From: DATDAH01 sp963792205
GTDB lineage: Bacteria; Actinomycetota; Acidimicrobiia; Acidimicrobiales; DATDAH01
Assembly (NCBI GenBank): GCA_963792205.1
Contig: CAWBVI010000001.1
Span: 67,754 to 131,753, forward strand
Length of the DNA: 64,000 nucleotides
Reading direction: 5' to 3'
Part shown: one piece after another, positions 54,440-63,891 of the stretch
How the letters are laid out: each line of letters starts with the position of its first letter
How positions within the stretch are numbered: position 1 is the stretch's first letter
Translations under genes and position numbers: made by a program
Notes under the pieces: generated by a model
The model's input: only the letters and a program-made list of their open reading frames with translations
The model's database searches: none
Told to the model about the DNA's origin: nothing

Positions 54440-55015
54440 GTGACCAGCGTGGCGGCAGGCACGAGCAGCCGCTCGGCGGCCCGCCCTCTGACCGCCGGGG
54501 TCGTCATCTGGCTGGCCTCCGAGCTCATGTTCTTCGGCGGGCTCTTCGCCGCCTACTTCACGCTCCGCTCGGCCAACGCCACCTGGCCCTCGGCCGGGGT
54601 CGAGCTCGACGTCCCCCGGGCCGCCGTGTTCACCGTCGTGCTCGTGGTGTCGAGCGGGACCATGCACCTCGCCCACCGGGCCGCCGAGGGCGGCGACCGG
54701 GCCACCGCCGTGCGGTGGCTGGCGGCCACCATCCTGCTCGGCACCGTCTTCCTGGCCAACCAGCTGCTCGAGTACAACGACCTCGACTTCGGCCTCGACA
54801 CCGACGCCTACGGCTCGATCTTCTACCTGCTCACCGGCTTCCACGCCCTGCACGTGCTCGCCGGCCTGGGGCTGATGGTCGCGGTGGGGTGGCTGATCAC
54901 CCCCTCCGGGCCGGGTCCTGACGCGGCCGACCACGTACGGGTGACCGGCTACTACTGGCACTTCGTCGACGTGGTCTGGGTCGTCGTGTTCTTCACCATC
55001 TACGTGCTGCAGTGA
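54440..55015 (+). CDS. ctaE: cytochrome c oxidase subunit III
   Basis: 191 residues, five membrane helices: GVVIWLASELMFFGGLFAAY, VVLVVSSGTMHLAHRAAEGG, ILLGTVFLANQLLEYNDLDF, YLLTGFHALHVLAGLGLMVA, VTGYYWHFVDVVWVVVFFTI. The GTG with an AAGGAGG site 4 nt upstream is a clear start. First gene of the ctaE-qcrCAB operon, divergent from ctaG. Confidence 0.96.
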   Translation: MTSVAAGTSSRSAARPLTAGVVIWLASELMFFGGLFAAYFTLRSANATWPSAGVELDVPRAAVFTVVLVVSSGTMHLAHRAAEGGDRATAVRWLAATILLGTVFLANQLLEYNDLDFGLDTDAYGSIFYLLTGFHALHVLAGLGLMVAVGWLITPSGPGPDAADHVRVTGYYWHFVDVVWVVVFFTIYVLQ

Positions 55016-55018
55016 CCG

Positions 55019-55781
55019 ATGCCGGCCTGGACGACGCCCCGGACGCTGGCCGCGGTGGTCGTCGCGGCCGTCGCCCTCACGCTGCCCCAGGCGCTGGCCG
55101 CGCCCTCCGTCCACCGGCGCGCAGGCGGGTGACGAGGAGCTCGAGGCCAGAGGCCGAGAGCTGTACCTCACCGGGTGCTCGTCCTGTCACGGCGCGGAAG
55201 GGGAAGGCACCGCGCTGGCGCCCGGCCTCGGCGGGGCCGGCGAGGCCGGGGTCGACTTCATGCTGCGGACGGGCCGCATGCCGCTGGCCAACCCGACCGG
55301 CCAGGCGCCGATCAAGCCCGTGGCGTACACCGACGACGAGATCGAGGCCCTGGTCGCCTACGTCGGCGGGCTGGGGGACGGCCCGCCCATCCCCGACGTC
55401 GATCCGGCCCGGGGCGACCAGGCCCTGGGCGGTGAGCTCTTCCGGGCCAACTGCGCCGCGTGCCACAACTCGGCCGGGACCGGCGGCGTGCTCAGCAACG
55501 GCGACTACGCGCCGTCGCTGCTCGAGGTGGCCCCCACGCAGGTGGCGGAGGCCATGCGCATCGGCCCCGGCCAGATGCCGGTGTTCGACGAGGACACCTT
55601 CGACCAGGAGGACCTCGACGCCATCGTCGCCTACGTCGAGTACCTGCAGCACCCCGACTCCCCCGGTGGGCTGCGCATCGGCGGCGTCGGCCCCGTAGCG
55701 GAGGGCTTCGTGGCCGTGCTCTTCGGGCTCGGCCTCCTCGCTCTGCTCTGCGTGTGGGTCACGAGGAGCGCCCGTGGCTGA
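55019..55781 (+). CDS. qcrC: di-haem cytochrome cc of the bcc complex (QcrC); one frameshift
   Basis: About 253 residues once one extra C near 55103-55105 is removed: signal peptide LAAVVVAAVALTLPQALAAP, then GDEELEARGRELYLTGCSSC with CSSCH (haem 1), LFRANCAACHNSAGTGGV with CAACH (haem 2), and a C-terminal membrane helix (FVAVLFGLGLLALLCVWVT). Replaces soluble cytochrome c and links the bc complex directly to aa3 oxidase. Overlaps qcrA. Confidence 0.92.
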
Positions 55782-56631
55782 CGCCGAAGGTGACCGCCCC
55801 ACCAGCGCCACGGCGCCCCTGATCGCCTTCGTCCTCGCCATCCTCGCCGCGGTCGGACTCGGGGTCGTCTACGCCGCGGGAGGCCAGACCCAGATCGAGG
55901 GGGCGTTGCTGGCCGTCGCCCTCGGGGGCGTGGGCGTGGGTCTGGCGCTGTGGGCCAAGCGCTTCATGCCCGATCGCCTCGTCACCGAGGAACGGACCCA
56001 GCTCGTCGACGAGGAGGCCCGGGACGAGCTCTTCGCCACCGCCGCCGAGGGGGAGGAGACCATCGGCCGGCGCAAGCTCCTCGGGCGGGCCCTGGCCGGC
56101 GCGCTGACGGCGCTCGGCGTGGCCGCGCTGTTCCCCATCCGCTCGCTCGGCCCCGCGCCGGGTCGGGGTCTGAGGGAGACGGCGTACCGCGGGGGCGGCG
56201 TCCGCCTCGTCGACCCGTTCGGCGAACCCATCGCCGTCGACCGCCTCGCCGTGGACGGGGTCCTCACCGTCTTCCCCGACGGCCACGTCGACGAGGAGGA
56301 CGGTCAGACCCTCCTGATCCACCTCCGGTCCGGCCAGCTCGATCCCGTCCCGGGCCGCGAGGACTGGACGGTGGACGACTACATCGCCTTCTCGAAGGTG
56401 TGCACGCACGCGGGCTGTCCCGTCGGGCTCTACCAGGAGCAGGAGGGGCTGCTGCTGTGCCCCTGCCACCAGTCGACCTTCGACGTCAGCCAGGCGGCCG
56501 AGCCCGTGTTCGGCCCCGCCACCCGCCCCCTGCCCCAGCTCCCCCTGGCCCTCGACGACGACGGCTACCTGATCGCCACCGGTGACTTCTCCGCGCCGGT
56601 TGGCCCCGGCTTCTGGGATCGCGACCGGTGA
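55774..56631 (+). CDS. qcrA: Rieske iron-sulfur protein (QcrA)
   Basis: 285 residues. Three N-terminal membrane helices, the actinobacterial pattern (PLIAFVLAILAAVGLGVVYA, ALLAVALGGVGVGLALWA, ALAGALTALGVAALFPI). Rieske cluster CTHAGCPVG and CPCHQSTFD. Carries electrons from menaquinol to QcrC. GTG start overlaps qcrC; its stop overlaps qcrB. Confidence 0.97.
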   Translation: MADAEGDRPTSATAPLIAFVLAILAAVGLGVVYAAGGQTQIEGALLAVALGGVGVGLALWAKRFMPDRLVTEERTQLVDEEARDELFATAAEGEETIGRRKLLGRALAGALTALGVAALFPIRSLGPAPGRGLRETAYRGGGVRLVDPFGEPIAVDRLAVDGVLTVFPDGHVDEEDGQTLLIHLRSGQLDPVPGREDWTVDDYIAFSKVCTHAGCPVGLYQEQEGLLLCPCHQSTFDVSQAAEPVFGPATRPLPQLPLALDDDGYLIATGDFSAPVGPGFWDRDR

Positions 56632-57995
56632 TCATCCGTCGCCTGGTCGGCTGGCTCGACGCCCGCACCGGCAGCGCCCGGATGCTGCGGTCGGCACTCG
56701 ACAAGGTGTTCCCCAACCACTTCTCGTTCCTGCTGGGCGAGGTGGCGCTCTACAGCTTCGTGATCCTGGTGCTCACCGGCACGTACCTCGCCCTCTTCTT
56801 CGTGGCCAGCACCGAGGCCGTCACCTACGACGGGAGCTACGAACAGCTGCAGGGCATCGAGGTGTCGCGGGCCTTCGACTCCGCCCTCGACCTCAGCTTC
56901 GAGGTGCGGGCCGGTCTGGTGATGCGCCAGGCCCACCACTGGGCCGCCCTCATCTTCGTCGGGGCCATCACCGCCCACCTCGCCCGCATCTTCTTCACCG
57001 GGGCCTTCCGGCGCCCGCGGGAGCCCAACTGGATCATCGGCCTGACCCTGTTGCTGCTCGCCATCGTGAACGGGTTCGCGGGCTACTCGCTGCTCGACGA
57101 CCAGCTCTCGGGGAGCGGCCTGCGCATCGCCTACTCCGTCGCCATCTCCATCCCCGTCGTGGGGACGTGGATGGCCTCGCTGCTCTTCGGCGGCAACTTC
57201 CCCGGCGACGACATCATCAACCGGCTGTTCACCATCCACGTCTTCATCGTCCCCACCCTCATCGCCGCGCTGCTCGTCGTCCACCTCGGGCTGCTCGTCC
57301 GCCACAAGCACACGCACTTCGCGGGCCACGGGGCCACCGATCGAAACGTGGTGGGCGAGCGCCTCTGGCCCACCTACGTGGCCAAGGCCAGCTCGGTCTT
57401 CTTCCTGACCGCGGCGGTGATCATGGGCCTCGGCGGCCTGGTCCAGATCAACCCGATCTGGATCTATGGCCCGTTCCGCGTCGAGAACGTCACCAGCGCG
57501 TCCCAGCCCGACTGGTACATGGGGTGGTTGGAGGGCGCCCTCCGGCTGATGCCAGCGTGGGAGCTCCGCGCCTTCGGCTACGAGATCCCCAACCCCTTCT
57601 ACCCCGGGGTCCTGCTGCCGGGGATCACCTTCACCCTCCTCTACCTGTGGCCCTTCATCGAGGCCCGGGTCACGGGTGACCGCCGTGAGCACCACGTGCT
57701 GGACCGTCCCCGGGACCGACCCGTGCGCACCGCCCTCGGCGTGGCGACCCTGCTCTTCTACACGGTGCTCGGCCTCGCCGGGGCCGACGACGTCCTGACG
57801 ACCTCACTGGGCCTCGACGTCAACGACGTCGTGTGGGTCCTGCGCGTGGCTCTGGTCGTCGTCCCGCTCGTCGGGGCGCTGGTGGCGCACCGCCTGTGCC
57901 TCGAGCTGCAGCGCCGGGACGCGCCGCCCGCGGAGTCGCCCGAGCGTGCCGGGGATCCGGAGCCCGAGGGCGAGCTCGAGCGCGTCGGGAGCTAG
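56628..57995 (+). CDS. qcrB: cytochrome b subunit of the bcc complex (QcrB)
   Basis: 455 residues, eight or so membrane helices. Haem b histidines in MRQAHHWAALIFVGAITAHL and IHVFIVPTLIAALLVVHLGL; quinol-site segment NPIWIYGPFRVENVTSASQP and PDWYMGWLEGALRLMPAWEL. Oxidises menaquinol; the likely electron entry for the hydrogenase too. GTG start. Confidence 0.96.
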   Translation: MIIRRLVGWLDARTGSARMLRSALDKVFPNHFSFLLGEVALYSFVILVLTGTYLALFFVASTEAVTYDGSYEQLQGIEVSRAFDSALDLSFEVRAGLVMRQAHHWAALIFVGAITAHLARIFFTGAFRRPREPNWIIGLTLLLLAIVNGFAGYSLLDDQLSGSGLRIAYSVAISIPVVGTWMASLLFGGNFPGDDIINRLFTIHVFIVPTLIAALLVVHLGLLVRHKHTHFAGHGATDRNVVGERLWPTYVAKASSVFFLTAAVIMGLGGLVQINPIWIYGPFRVENVTSASQPDWYMGWLEGALRLMPAWELRAFGYEIPNPFYPGVLLPGITFTLLYLWPFIEARVTGDRREHHVLDRPRDRPVRTALGVATLLFYTVLGLAGADDVLTTSLGLDVNDVVWVLRVALVVVPLVGALVAHRLCLELQRRDAPPAESPERAGDPEPEGELERVGS

Positions 57996-58059
57996 CCACT
58001 CTCGAGGGCTACGGTTCGCGTGCGGCCGTCCTCGAGGACCGCGGGAAGGCGGGCTCGGG

Positions 58060-60521
58060 ATGACCGTGAAGGCCGACAGGCATCGACCCCTCTCTGGGCG
58101 AGCCCGAACACTGGCGTTGCTCATGGCGGTCGCACTCGTAGGCCCGGTCGCGCTGGAGGCCACCTCCGCGACCGCTGACGGCAACGAGGCGCCCGGGAAC
58201 CCCGCGGAGTTCCGGTCGATCACCGCCGGCGACAACCACACCTGCGCCATCCTCGACGACGGCACCGTCAAGTGCTGGGGCGGCAACAGCCGCGGCCAGC
58301 TCGGCCTCGGCGACACCGCCAACCGCGGCGACGGCGCCGGCGAGATGGGCGACAACCTCCCCGCCGTCAACCTCGGCACCGGCCGCACCGCCACCGCCAT
58401 CACCGCCGGCGACACCCACACCTGCGCCCTCCTCGACAACGGCACCGTCAAGTGCTGGGGCGACAACGGCTACGGCCAGCTCGGCCACGGCGACACCGCC
58501 AACCGCGGCGACGACGCCGGCGAGATGGGCGACAACCTCCCCGCCGTCAACCTCGGCACCGGCCGCACCGCCACCGCCATCACCGCCGGCAGCAGCCACA
58601 CCTGCGCCCTCCTCGACAACGGCACCGTCAAGTGCTGGGGCGACAACGGCGACGGCCAGCTCGGCCTCGGCGACACCGCCGACCGCGGCGACGGCGCCGG
58701 CGAGATGGGCGACAACCTCCCCGCCGTCGACCTCGGCACCGGCCGCACCGCCACCGCCATCACCGCCGGCGACGACCACACCTGCGCCCTCCTCGACAAC
58801 GGCACCGTCAAGTGCTGGGGCGACAACGCCTACGGGCAGCTCGGCCTCGGCGACACCGCCGACCGCGGCGACGACGCCGGCGAGATGGGCGACAACCTCC
58901 CCGCCGTCGACCTCGGCACCGGCCGCACCGCCACCGCCATCACCGCCGGCGACGTCCACACCTGCGCCCTGCTCGACAACGCCACCGTCAAGTGCTGGGG
59001 CTACAACGGCCACGGGCCAGCTCGGCCACGGCGACACCGCCGACCGCGGCGACGGCCCCGGCGAGATGGGCGACAACCTCCCCGCCGTCGACCTCGGCAC
59101 CGGCCGCACCGCCACCGCCATCACCGCCGGCGACAACCACACCTGCGCCCTGCTCGACAACGCCACCGTCAAGTGCTGGGGCGACAACAGCATCGGGCAG
59201 CTCGGCCTCGGCGACACCGCCGACCGCGGCGACGGCCGCCGGCGAGATGGGCGACAACCTCCCCGCCGTCGACCTCGGCACCGGCCGCACCGCCACCGCC
59301 GTCACCGCCGGCAGCGACCACACCTGCGCCCTGCTCGACAACGCCACCGTCAAGTGCTGGGGCGACGGCGTCGACGGCCAGCTCGGCCACGGCGACACCG
59401 CCGACCGCGGCGACGGCGCCCGGCGAGATGGGCGACAACCTCCCCGCCGTCGACCTCGGCACCGGCCGCAACGGTCGGCCCGCGTGGCCCGGGTCGGCGT
59501 GACCGTCACCGCCGACCAGAGCCTCGTCGTGGCCGGCGACGACATCGACTACGACGTCACGGTCACCAACACGGGCGGGCTCCCGCTGACCGAGGTGAGC
59601 GTGATCGCTCCCGACGTCGCGGACTGCTCCCAGGCGATCGGTGACCTCGCCCCGGGCGCGTCGACCACGTACGCCTGCGAGCACACCACGACGCCGCCGA
59701 CGTGCCCGCAGATGACCAACCAGGTCCTCGTCACGACCGGGCAGGGGGTGTTCGGGCTGTCGGGGACGCGCGGACAGCGGGTGGACGCCCCCGACCCGGA
59801 GCTGACGGTCGACCTGTCGGCTGAGCAGCCGTCGGTCATCTCGGGCTCGGACATGTTCTTCGACCTCACCGTCACCAACACCGGCAACCTCACCCTCACC
59901 GGCGTCACCGTCACCGCCCCCGACACCCCCGGCTGCGCCGACGCCGAACCCACCACCCTGGCGCCGGGCGCGCAGTACAGCGACAACTGCCAGCTCACCG
60001 CCCAAGACGGGTTCGCCCCGACCTTCACCAACTTCGCCACCGCCGACAGCACCCAGACCAGCCCGGTCAACGACACCGCGGCGGTGACGGTGCTCACCGT
60101 GCAACCCGACGCCCTGATCCGTCTCGGCGCCGGTGCCTCGGTCGGCAACGACCTCTACAACACCAACGGCGCCGGCCAGACCCGCTCCACCACCGTCCCC
60201 ACCCTGGGCACCGCCACCTTCACCGCCACCTTCCAGAACGACGGCACCATGACCGACACCCTCACCGTGCTGGGCCAGGGCACCACCAACCGCTACACCG
60301 TCACCTACAAGCAGGGCGCCACCAACGTCACCACCGCCGTGGTGGCCGGCACCTACACCCTGGCCAACCTCCCCGCCGGCGGCACCCGAACCCTCACCAT
60401 CCAGATCAAGGCCAAACCGGGCACCCCGATCAACAACCTGATCAACCGCCTCCTCACCCTCACCAGCACCACCAACACCACCCGCACCGACACCGTCAAA
60501 GCCACCGTCCGCCGCCGCTGA
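58060..60521 (+). CDS. secreted RCC1-repeat protein with DUF11-like domains; four frameshifts
   Basis: About 820 residues if four single-base shifts are corrected (extra bases near 59014, 59235 and 59419; a missing base near 59468-59475). Signal peptide TLALLMAVALVGPVALEATS. Then seven 60-residue RCC1-type units (ITAGDNHTCALLDNGTVKCW, GQLGLGDTADRGD, GEMGDNLPAVDLGTGRTATA), which would form a beta-propeller. Next two CARDB/DUF11-like beta-sandwiches (DYDVTVTNTGGLPLTEVSVI; FDLTVTNTGNLTLTGVTVTA) and a unique Thr-rich C-terminus. No sortase signal or final helix. Probably a surface or secreted adhesin-like protein. Confidence 0.8.
58219..59478 (+). repeat. seven tandem 180-bp repeats inside the RCC1 gene
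   Basis: Units start at 58219, 58399, 58579, 58759, 58939, 59120 and 59301; the last two are displaced by the extra bases. Copies differ at only a few positions, chiefly at the residue after GD in TAGDxHTC, the pair between DN and GQL, and the N/D and G/D switches. This is far more alike than protein selection requires, indicating recent expansion or gene conversion. Confidence 0.93.
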
Positions 60522-60553
60522 CCCGGTCGAGCGCAGCGTCAAAGAGACCGGGT
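60521..60553 (+). terminator. stem-loop after the RCC1 gene, candidate terminator
   Basis: Perfect 8-bp stem ACCCGGTC/GACCGGGT with a 17-nt loop beginning at the stop codon. There is no T-tract, so it may be a weak terminator or an mRNA-stabilising hairpin. Confidence 0.4.
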
Positions 60554-60633
60554 GTCACCTATGCTGAGGCTGTCGGCGCGGCTGAACGGTGCCCACGTCC
60601 TGGTGCAACCCAGGGGTAGACGACGCCGATTCT

Positions 60634-60708
<75 letters not shown>

Positions 60709-60990
60709 CAAGAAGTCCCTGGTCAGAGCGCTACGCCACGCTCGTCCTGGGTCGTCGTGCTGCCTGGTCCGGGTACGTCCGTGACCAGACCGTGACCACG
60801 CTGCCCGTGGCGCGGCCGGCGGAGTCCGTCGAACACCACAGTGCGGGCCCTCGACGGGATCGCAGCATCTGACTGGCGGTCCGAAGGTGCGTATCGGGAG
60901 GCGGATGGTCCGGCCCGTGTTCCTGACGGCCCGAAATCGACCGACGCTGGTCGCCGTGGCTCGGCTAGGGGCTCGGCAGATCGATGGCTG
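60709..60990. other. intergenic stretch without an identifiable gene
   Basis: 282 bp between tRNA-Arg and the first SDR stop. Both strands have open frames here, but their translations are low-complexity and resemble no family; no tRNA 3' repeat, promoter pair or hairpin stands out. Probably a convergent-end spacer. Confidence 0.5.
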
Positions 60991-61923
60991 TCATGCTGTC
61001 TTCCTCTCAGGCCTGCTCTTGGGCTCGACCCGGATCGTCTCTGGGGCGCTCGTGAGGCGGGCGGAGAGCTCCCACAGCGTCCTGGCCATCTTCGAATTCC
61101 GCGCGCGGCCTTGGCCGGTTCCTGGATCTCCGGATAACCGCGGAGGTGGCCTAGGCCGTCCGGCCCCACGTATGAGCCTCCCGGCACGTCCTGGGTAGCG
61201 GCGTACTCGATCGGCAGGGCGCCACGCTCGGCATCGCTTAACAGCCATCCGAACAGCCATGCGACGTACCGGTCGAACGTGGCGTATGGTCGACCAGCGT
61301 GTTTGAGGAGATTCGTCCGCTGTGATGCCGGGATGGGCGGTGATCGCCTGGACGCCACTGCCGGCTTCGGTCAGCTGAGCCTGTAGCTCTAAGGTGAACA
61401 GCAGGTTGGCGAGCTTGGAGTCGGAGTACGCCCGTACCGCGTTGTAGCGGCGACTGTGCCAGTTCATGTCGTCGAGGTCGAGCCGTCCGCGGCGGTGGAA
61501 CACAGAGCTAACCGTGACCACCCGGGCGGTGATTGAGGGAAGCAGTAGGTTCGTAAGCAGAAACGGGCCAAGGTGATTGGTCCCGATCTGCAGCTCGAAG
61601 CCGTCGACGGTCCTCCCTTCCGGCACAGCCATAATCCCGGCGTTGTTGATCAGAACGTCAAGGGATCCGCGCCAGCCCTCGGCGAATGCGTGCACCGAGG
61701 CCAGATCGGCCACGTCGAGCGCTCGGATCTCGGTGCTGCCGTTGATGCCGGCCGCCACCCGCTGGCCCTTCCCGGGGTCGCGCACGGCGAGCACGACGTG
61801 GGCGCCGGCTCCGGCGAGCGCTCGGGTGGTTTCGAGCCCGAGTCCGCTCGAAGCGCCGGTCACGACGACAGTGCGCTCAGAGAGGTCGGGTAGGTCGGTT
61901 GATGTCCAGCGTGAAGTGGTCAT
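60991..61923 (-). CDS. short-chain dehydrogenase/reductase (SDR); two compensating frameshifts
   Basis: About 310 residues. MTTSRWTSTDLPDLSERTVV, GASSGLGLETTRALAGAGAH, INNAGIMAVPEGRTVDGFEL, TVSSVFHRRGRL, YSDSKLANLLFTLEL (YxxxK form). Near 61318-61322 an extra base moves the frame; the true sequence continues TNLLKHAGRPYATFDRYVAW to YPEIQEPAKAAR, and near 61099-61107 a missing base returns it to RTLWELSARLTSAP. Net length is unchanged, which hides the defect. Resembles retinol-dehydrogenase-like SDRs. AAGGA precedes the ATG. Confidence 0.82.
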   Translation of the reverse strand: MTTSRWTSTDLPDLSERTVVVTGASSGLGLETTRALAGAGAHVVLAVRDPGKGQRVAAGINGSTEIRALDVADLASVHAFAEGWRGSLDVLINNAGIMAVPEGRTVDGFELQIGTNHLGPFLLTNLLLPSITARVVTVSSVFHRRGRLDLDDMNWHSRRYNAVRAYSDSKLANLLFTLELQAQLTEAGSGVQAITAHPGITADESPQTRWSTIRHVRPVRRMAVRMAVKRCRAWRPADRVRRYPGRAGRLIRGAGRPRPPPRLSGDPGTGQGRARNSKMARTLWELSARLTSAPETIRVEPKSRPERKTA

Positions 61924-61968
61924 GATCAGTCCTTTCGTTCGAGTAGTTCGCCGAAGGCGATGCGGGGC

Positions 61969-62004
61969 GTTGACCTCGCCGACTTGGGCGCCGGCGAAGT
62001 CAAC
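61969..62004. promoter_or_regulatory. large hairpin between two SDR genes
   Basis: GTTGACCTCGCCG pairs with CGGCGAAGTCAAC over 13 positions with one mismatch, separated by 10 nt. It lies between the end of the upstream SDR and the start of the next, on the minus-strand transcript. Either a terminator or attenuator without a T-tract, or a large dyad operator; I cannot tell which. Confidence 0.35.
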
Positions 62005-62108
62005 GAGGCTGCGGGACGGTTTTGCTTCCACGGCTAGGACTCCCAGGGTGGGACCACCCGCGTCATCGGGTGCGCATACTTGGGAATCTTGAGCTAGTTG
62101 CGTCGGGA

Positions 62109-62712
62109 TCAGAGGTTGTGGACTTTGAGGATGCGACCGGTTATCGGATTCGAGATGGCCCGAAAGTAGGCCTGGGCCACCTCTGCGGCGGGGACCGGGG
62201 TGAAGCCGGGGAAGGTCGTCGTGATAGGCGGGGGACTCGGCTAGGACCGTCGGGCTGACGCAGTTGATTCGCAGCCCTCTCGGCAGCTCCGTAGCCGCCG
62301 CCTTTACGAAGCCCTCCACCATGTAGTCGACAGTCGCACCGATGCTGCTGGCAGGATTGAACTCGTCGCCCAGAATGCCGGAAACCAGCGTGAACGATCC
62401 GCCATCTGAGATATGGGGCAGGGCGGCGCGGACCAGATTGATCTGACCCATCCCCTTTGCCTGGATCGATGCCGCCCATTGGTGGTCGGTGCTTTCAGCC
62501 AGAGGTACCAGGAAGGCGTCGCCCGCCGCGTTTGCAACGGCATCGAATGGCGTCAGGACGGGGAAGAGCGCTCGAAGCTCATCGATGTTGGTGGTGTCAG
62601 CCTTGTAGGTGCCTCGGGTCCTGCCGATGTCGACGACATCGTGGCCGTGCTCACGCAGGGCCTGCTGCACGGCGGAACCGACGGTTCCATTCCCAACGAC
62701 AATGACTTTCAT
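62109..62712 (-). CDS. short-chain dehydrogenase-like protein (about 200 residues); one frameshift
   Basis: MKVIVVGNGTVGSAVQQALR is an unusual short N-terminal Rossmann motif; TTNIDELRALFPVLTPFDAV, LPHISDGGSFTLVSGILGDE and AAATELPRGLRINCVSPTVL follow, like the small SDRs without a classic YxxxK block. An extra base near 62214 shifts the frame after SPAYHDD; the correct reading continues FPGFTPVPAAEVAQAYFRAI, SNPITGRILKVHNL and stops. The preceding 33-residue fragment overlaps its ATG. Confidence 0.8.
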
Positions 62713-62810
62713 GACTCCCTCCTTGAGCGGCTGAAGACGGCGGTTGCAAAGATCTCCGGGATAACGGCGGACCCGACGTAGCCAGACCCCCCGGTGATGA
62801 ATACCTGCAT
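62709..62810 (-). pseudogene. 33-residue remnant of an NAD-dependent epimerase/dehydratase-like gene
   Basis: MQVFITGGSGYVGSAVIPEI is a textbook Rossmann start (GGxGxxG) of atypical SDR or epimerase proteins, preceded by a strong GGGAGG ribosome site. After about 20 residues it turns into FATAVFSRSRRES and stops, overlapping the next ATG (ATGA). The gene seems to have lost everything but its 5' end. It may now act as a leader peptide coupling translation of the next gene. Confidence 0.5.
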
Positions 62811-62955
62811 GGAAATACCTCCCGTTAAGGGCTCACGCCGCGGTCGATTGAGCATGAGCCCATGGTTGTGGGGAACTCCCTCTTTTGTGTTGTGGTGGCG
62901 AGTTGTGTGTCGTGGTGGTTGAGTCGCAGCCCGGGAGGATGGGCGGCGTGGAGGC

Positions 62956-63734
62956 TCACAGGGCGAAGCCGCCGTCGACGTTCCAGGTCGTGCCGGTGAC
63001 GAACCGGGCCTCGGCCCGCGGTAGAAAGGCCACGGCATCGGCGATGTCGTGGGGTTGGCCGTAGTGGCCGACCGCGGTCAACGACCGCATGGCGTCGGCG
63101 AACTCCCCGGAGTCGGGATTCATGTCGGTGTCCACCGGCCCCGGCTGGACGGTGTTGACGGTGATGCCACGGGGTCCGAGTTCACGGGCGAGGCCGCGGG
63201 ACAGTCCAGCGACCGCGGCCTTCGAGAGCGAGTAGACGCTGATACCGCTGACCGGGACCGGGATCCGGTCGGCCAACGTGCTCCCGATGTTGATGATCCG
63301 CCCGCCCGCGCCGAGATGCGGCAAAGCGGCCTGGACCGCCACGAAGATCGCCCGGACGTTGACGGCCAGAAGCCGGTCGTATTCGGCCAGCGGGAACTCC
63401 TCGATCGACGCGATGTGAGAGGTGCCCGCGTTTCACCAGCACCTCGAGGCCGCCGACCCCGTCGACCGTCTCCGAGATCGCTGAGCGAACCGCCTCGGGC
63501 TCCTCACTGTCGGCCTGGATCGCCGAGGCCGTGCCACCGGAATCGACGATCTCCTGCTCGAGGTCGTTCGCGGGGCCCTTGGCCTCTCGGTAGGTGAACG
63601 CCACGGCGGCGCCATCGGCCGCGAGCCGCCGGAGCGATGCCGGCGCCGATCCCCCGAGAACCACCGGTGACCAGCGCTCGCATGCCTGCGAGCGGGGCCC
63701 TGGCGACGTCGTCGAGTCGTGCTGTCTCAGTCAT
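62956..63734 (-). CDS. 3-oxoacyl-ACP reductase-like SDR; two frameshifts
   Basis: About 258 residues once two extra bases are removed (near 63631 and in the TTT at 63431-63433). Segments: RALVTGGSRGIGAGI (cofactor motif), LAADGAAVAFTYREAKGPAN, ADSEEPEAVRSAISETVDGV, then the restored LEVLVNAGTSHIASIEEFPL, GGRIINIGSTLADRIPVPVS, YSLSKAAVAGLSRGLARELG (YxxxK) and FVTGTTWNVDGGFAL. GAGGAG precedes the ATG. Divergent from the TetR gene, its probable regulator. Confidence 0.85.
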
Positions 63735-63835
63735 GATGCTCCTCACGTATCCGATGAGTCGTATCGAATGGTTCGTTTACTTAAGGACATGTGGATGTGC
63801 CATCGATCCCGACTGCGGAACACTGGGTACTAATT

Positions 63836-63850
63836 ACCGAACCGTTCGGT
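63836..63850. promoter_or_regulatory. perfect palindrome, candidate TetR operator
   Basis: ACCGAAC-c-GTTCGGT is a 15-bp perfect dyad directly before a TATCAT -10-like box of the TetR gene. A related, smaller dyad CGAA-tgg-TTCG lies at 63765-63775 near the divergent SDR start. Together they suggest one regulator controlling both genes. Confidence 0.6.
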
Positions 63851-63891
63851 TATCATAGCGGAGTTCGCAGTTTCCGCAAGGAGGTTCGAGG

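Noticed and set aside
58219..59478. regular repeats that could suggest a CRISPR array
   Set aside because: The period is 180 bp with coding continuity and RCC1 motifs; there are no spacers of unrelated sequence.
60991..62712. 573-residue apparent double SDR fusion
   Set aside because: A frameshift in the upstream SDR carries the frame through its stop. The second gene has its own ATG and ribosome site.
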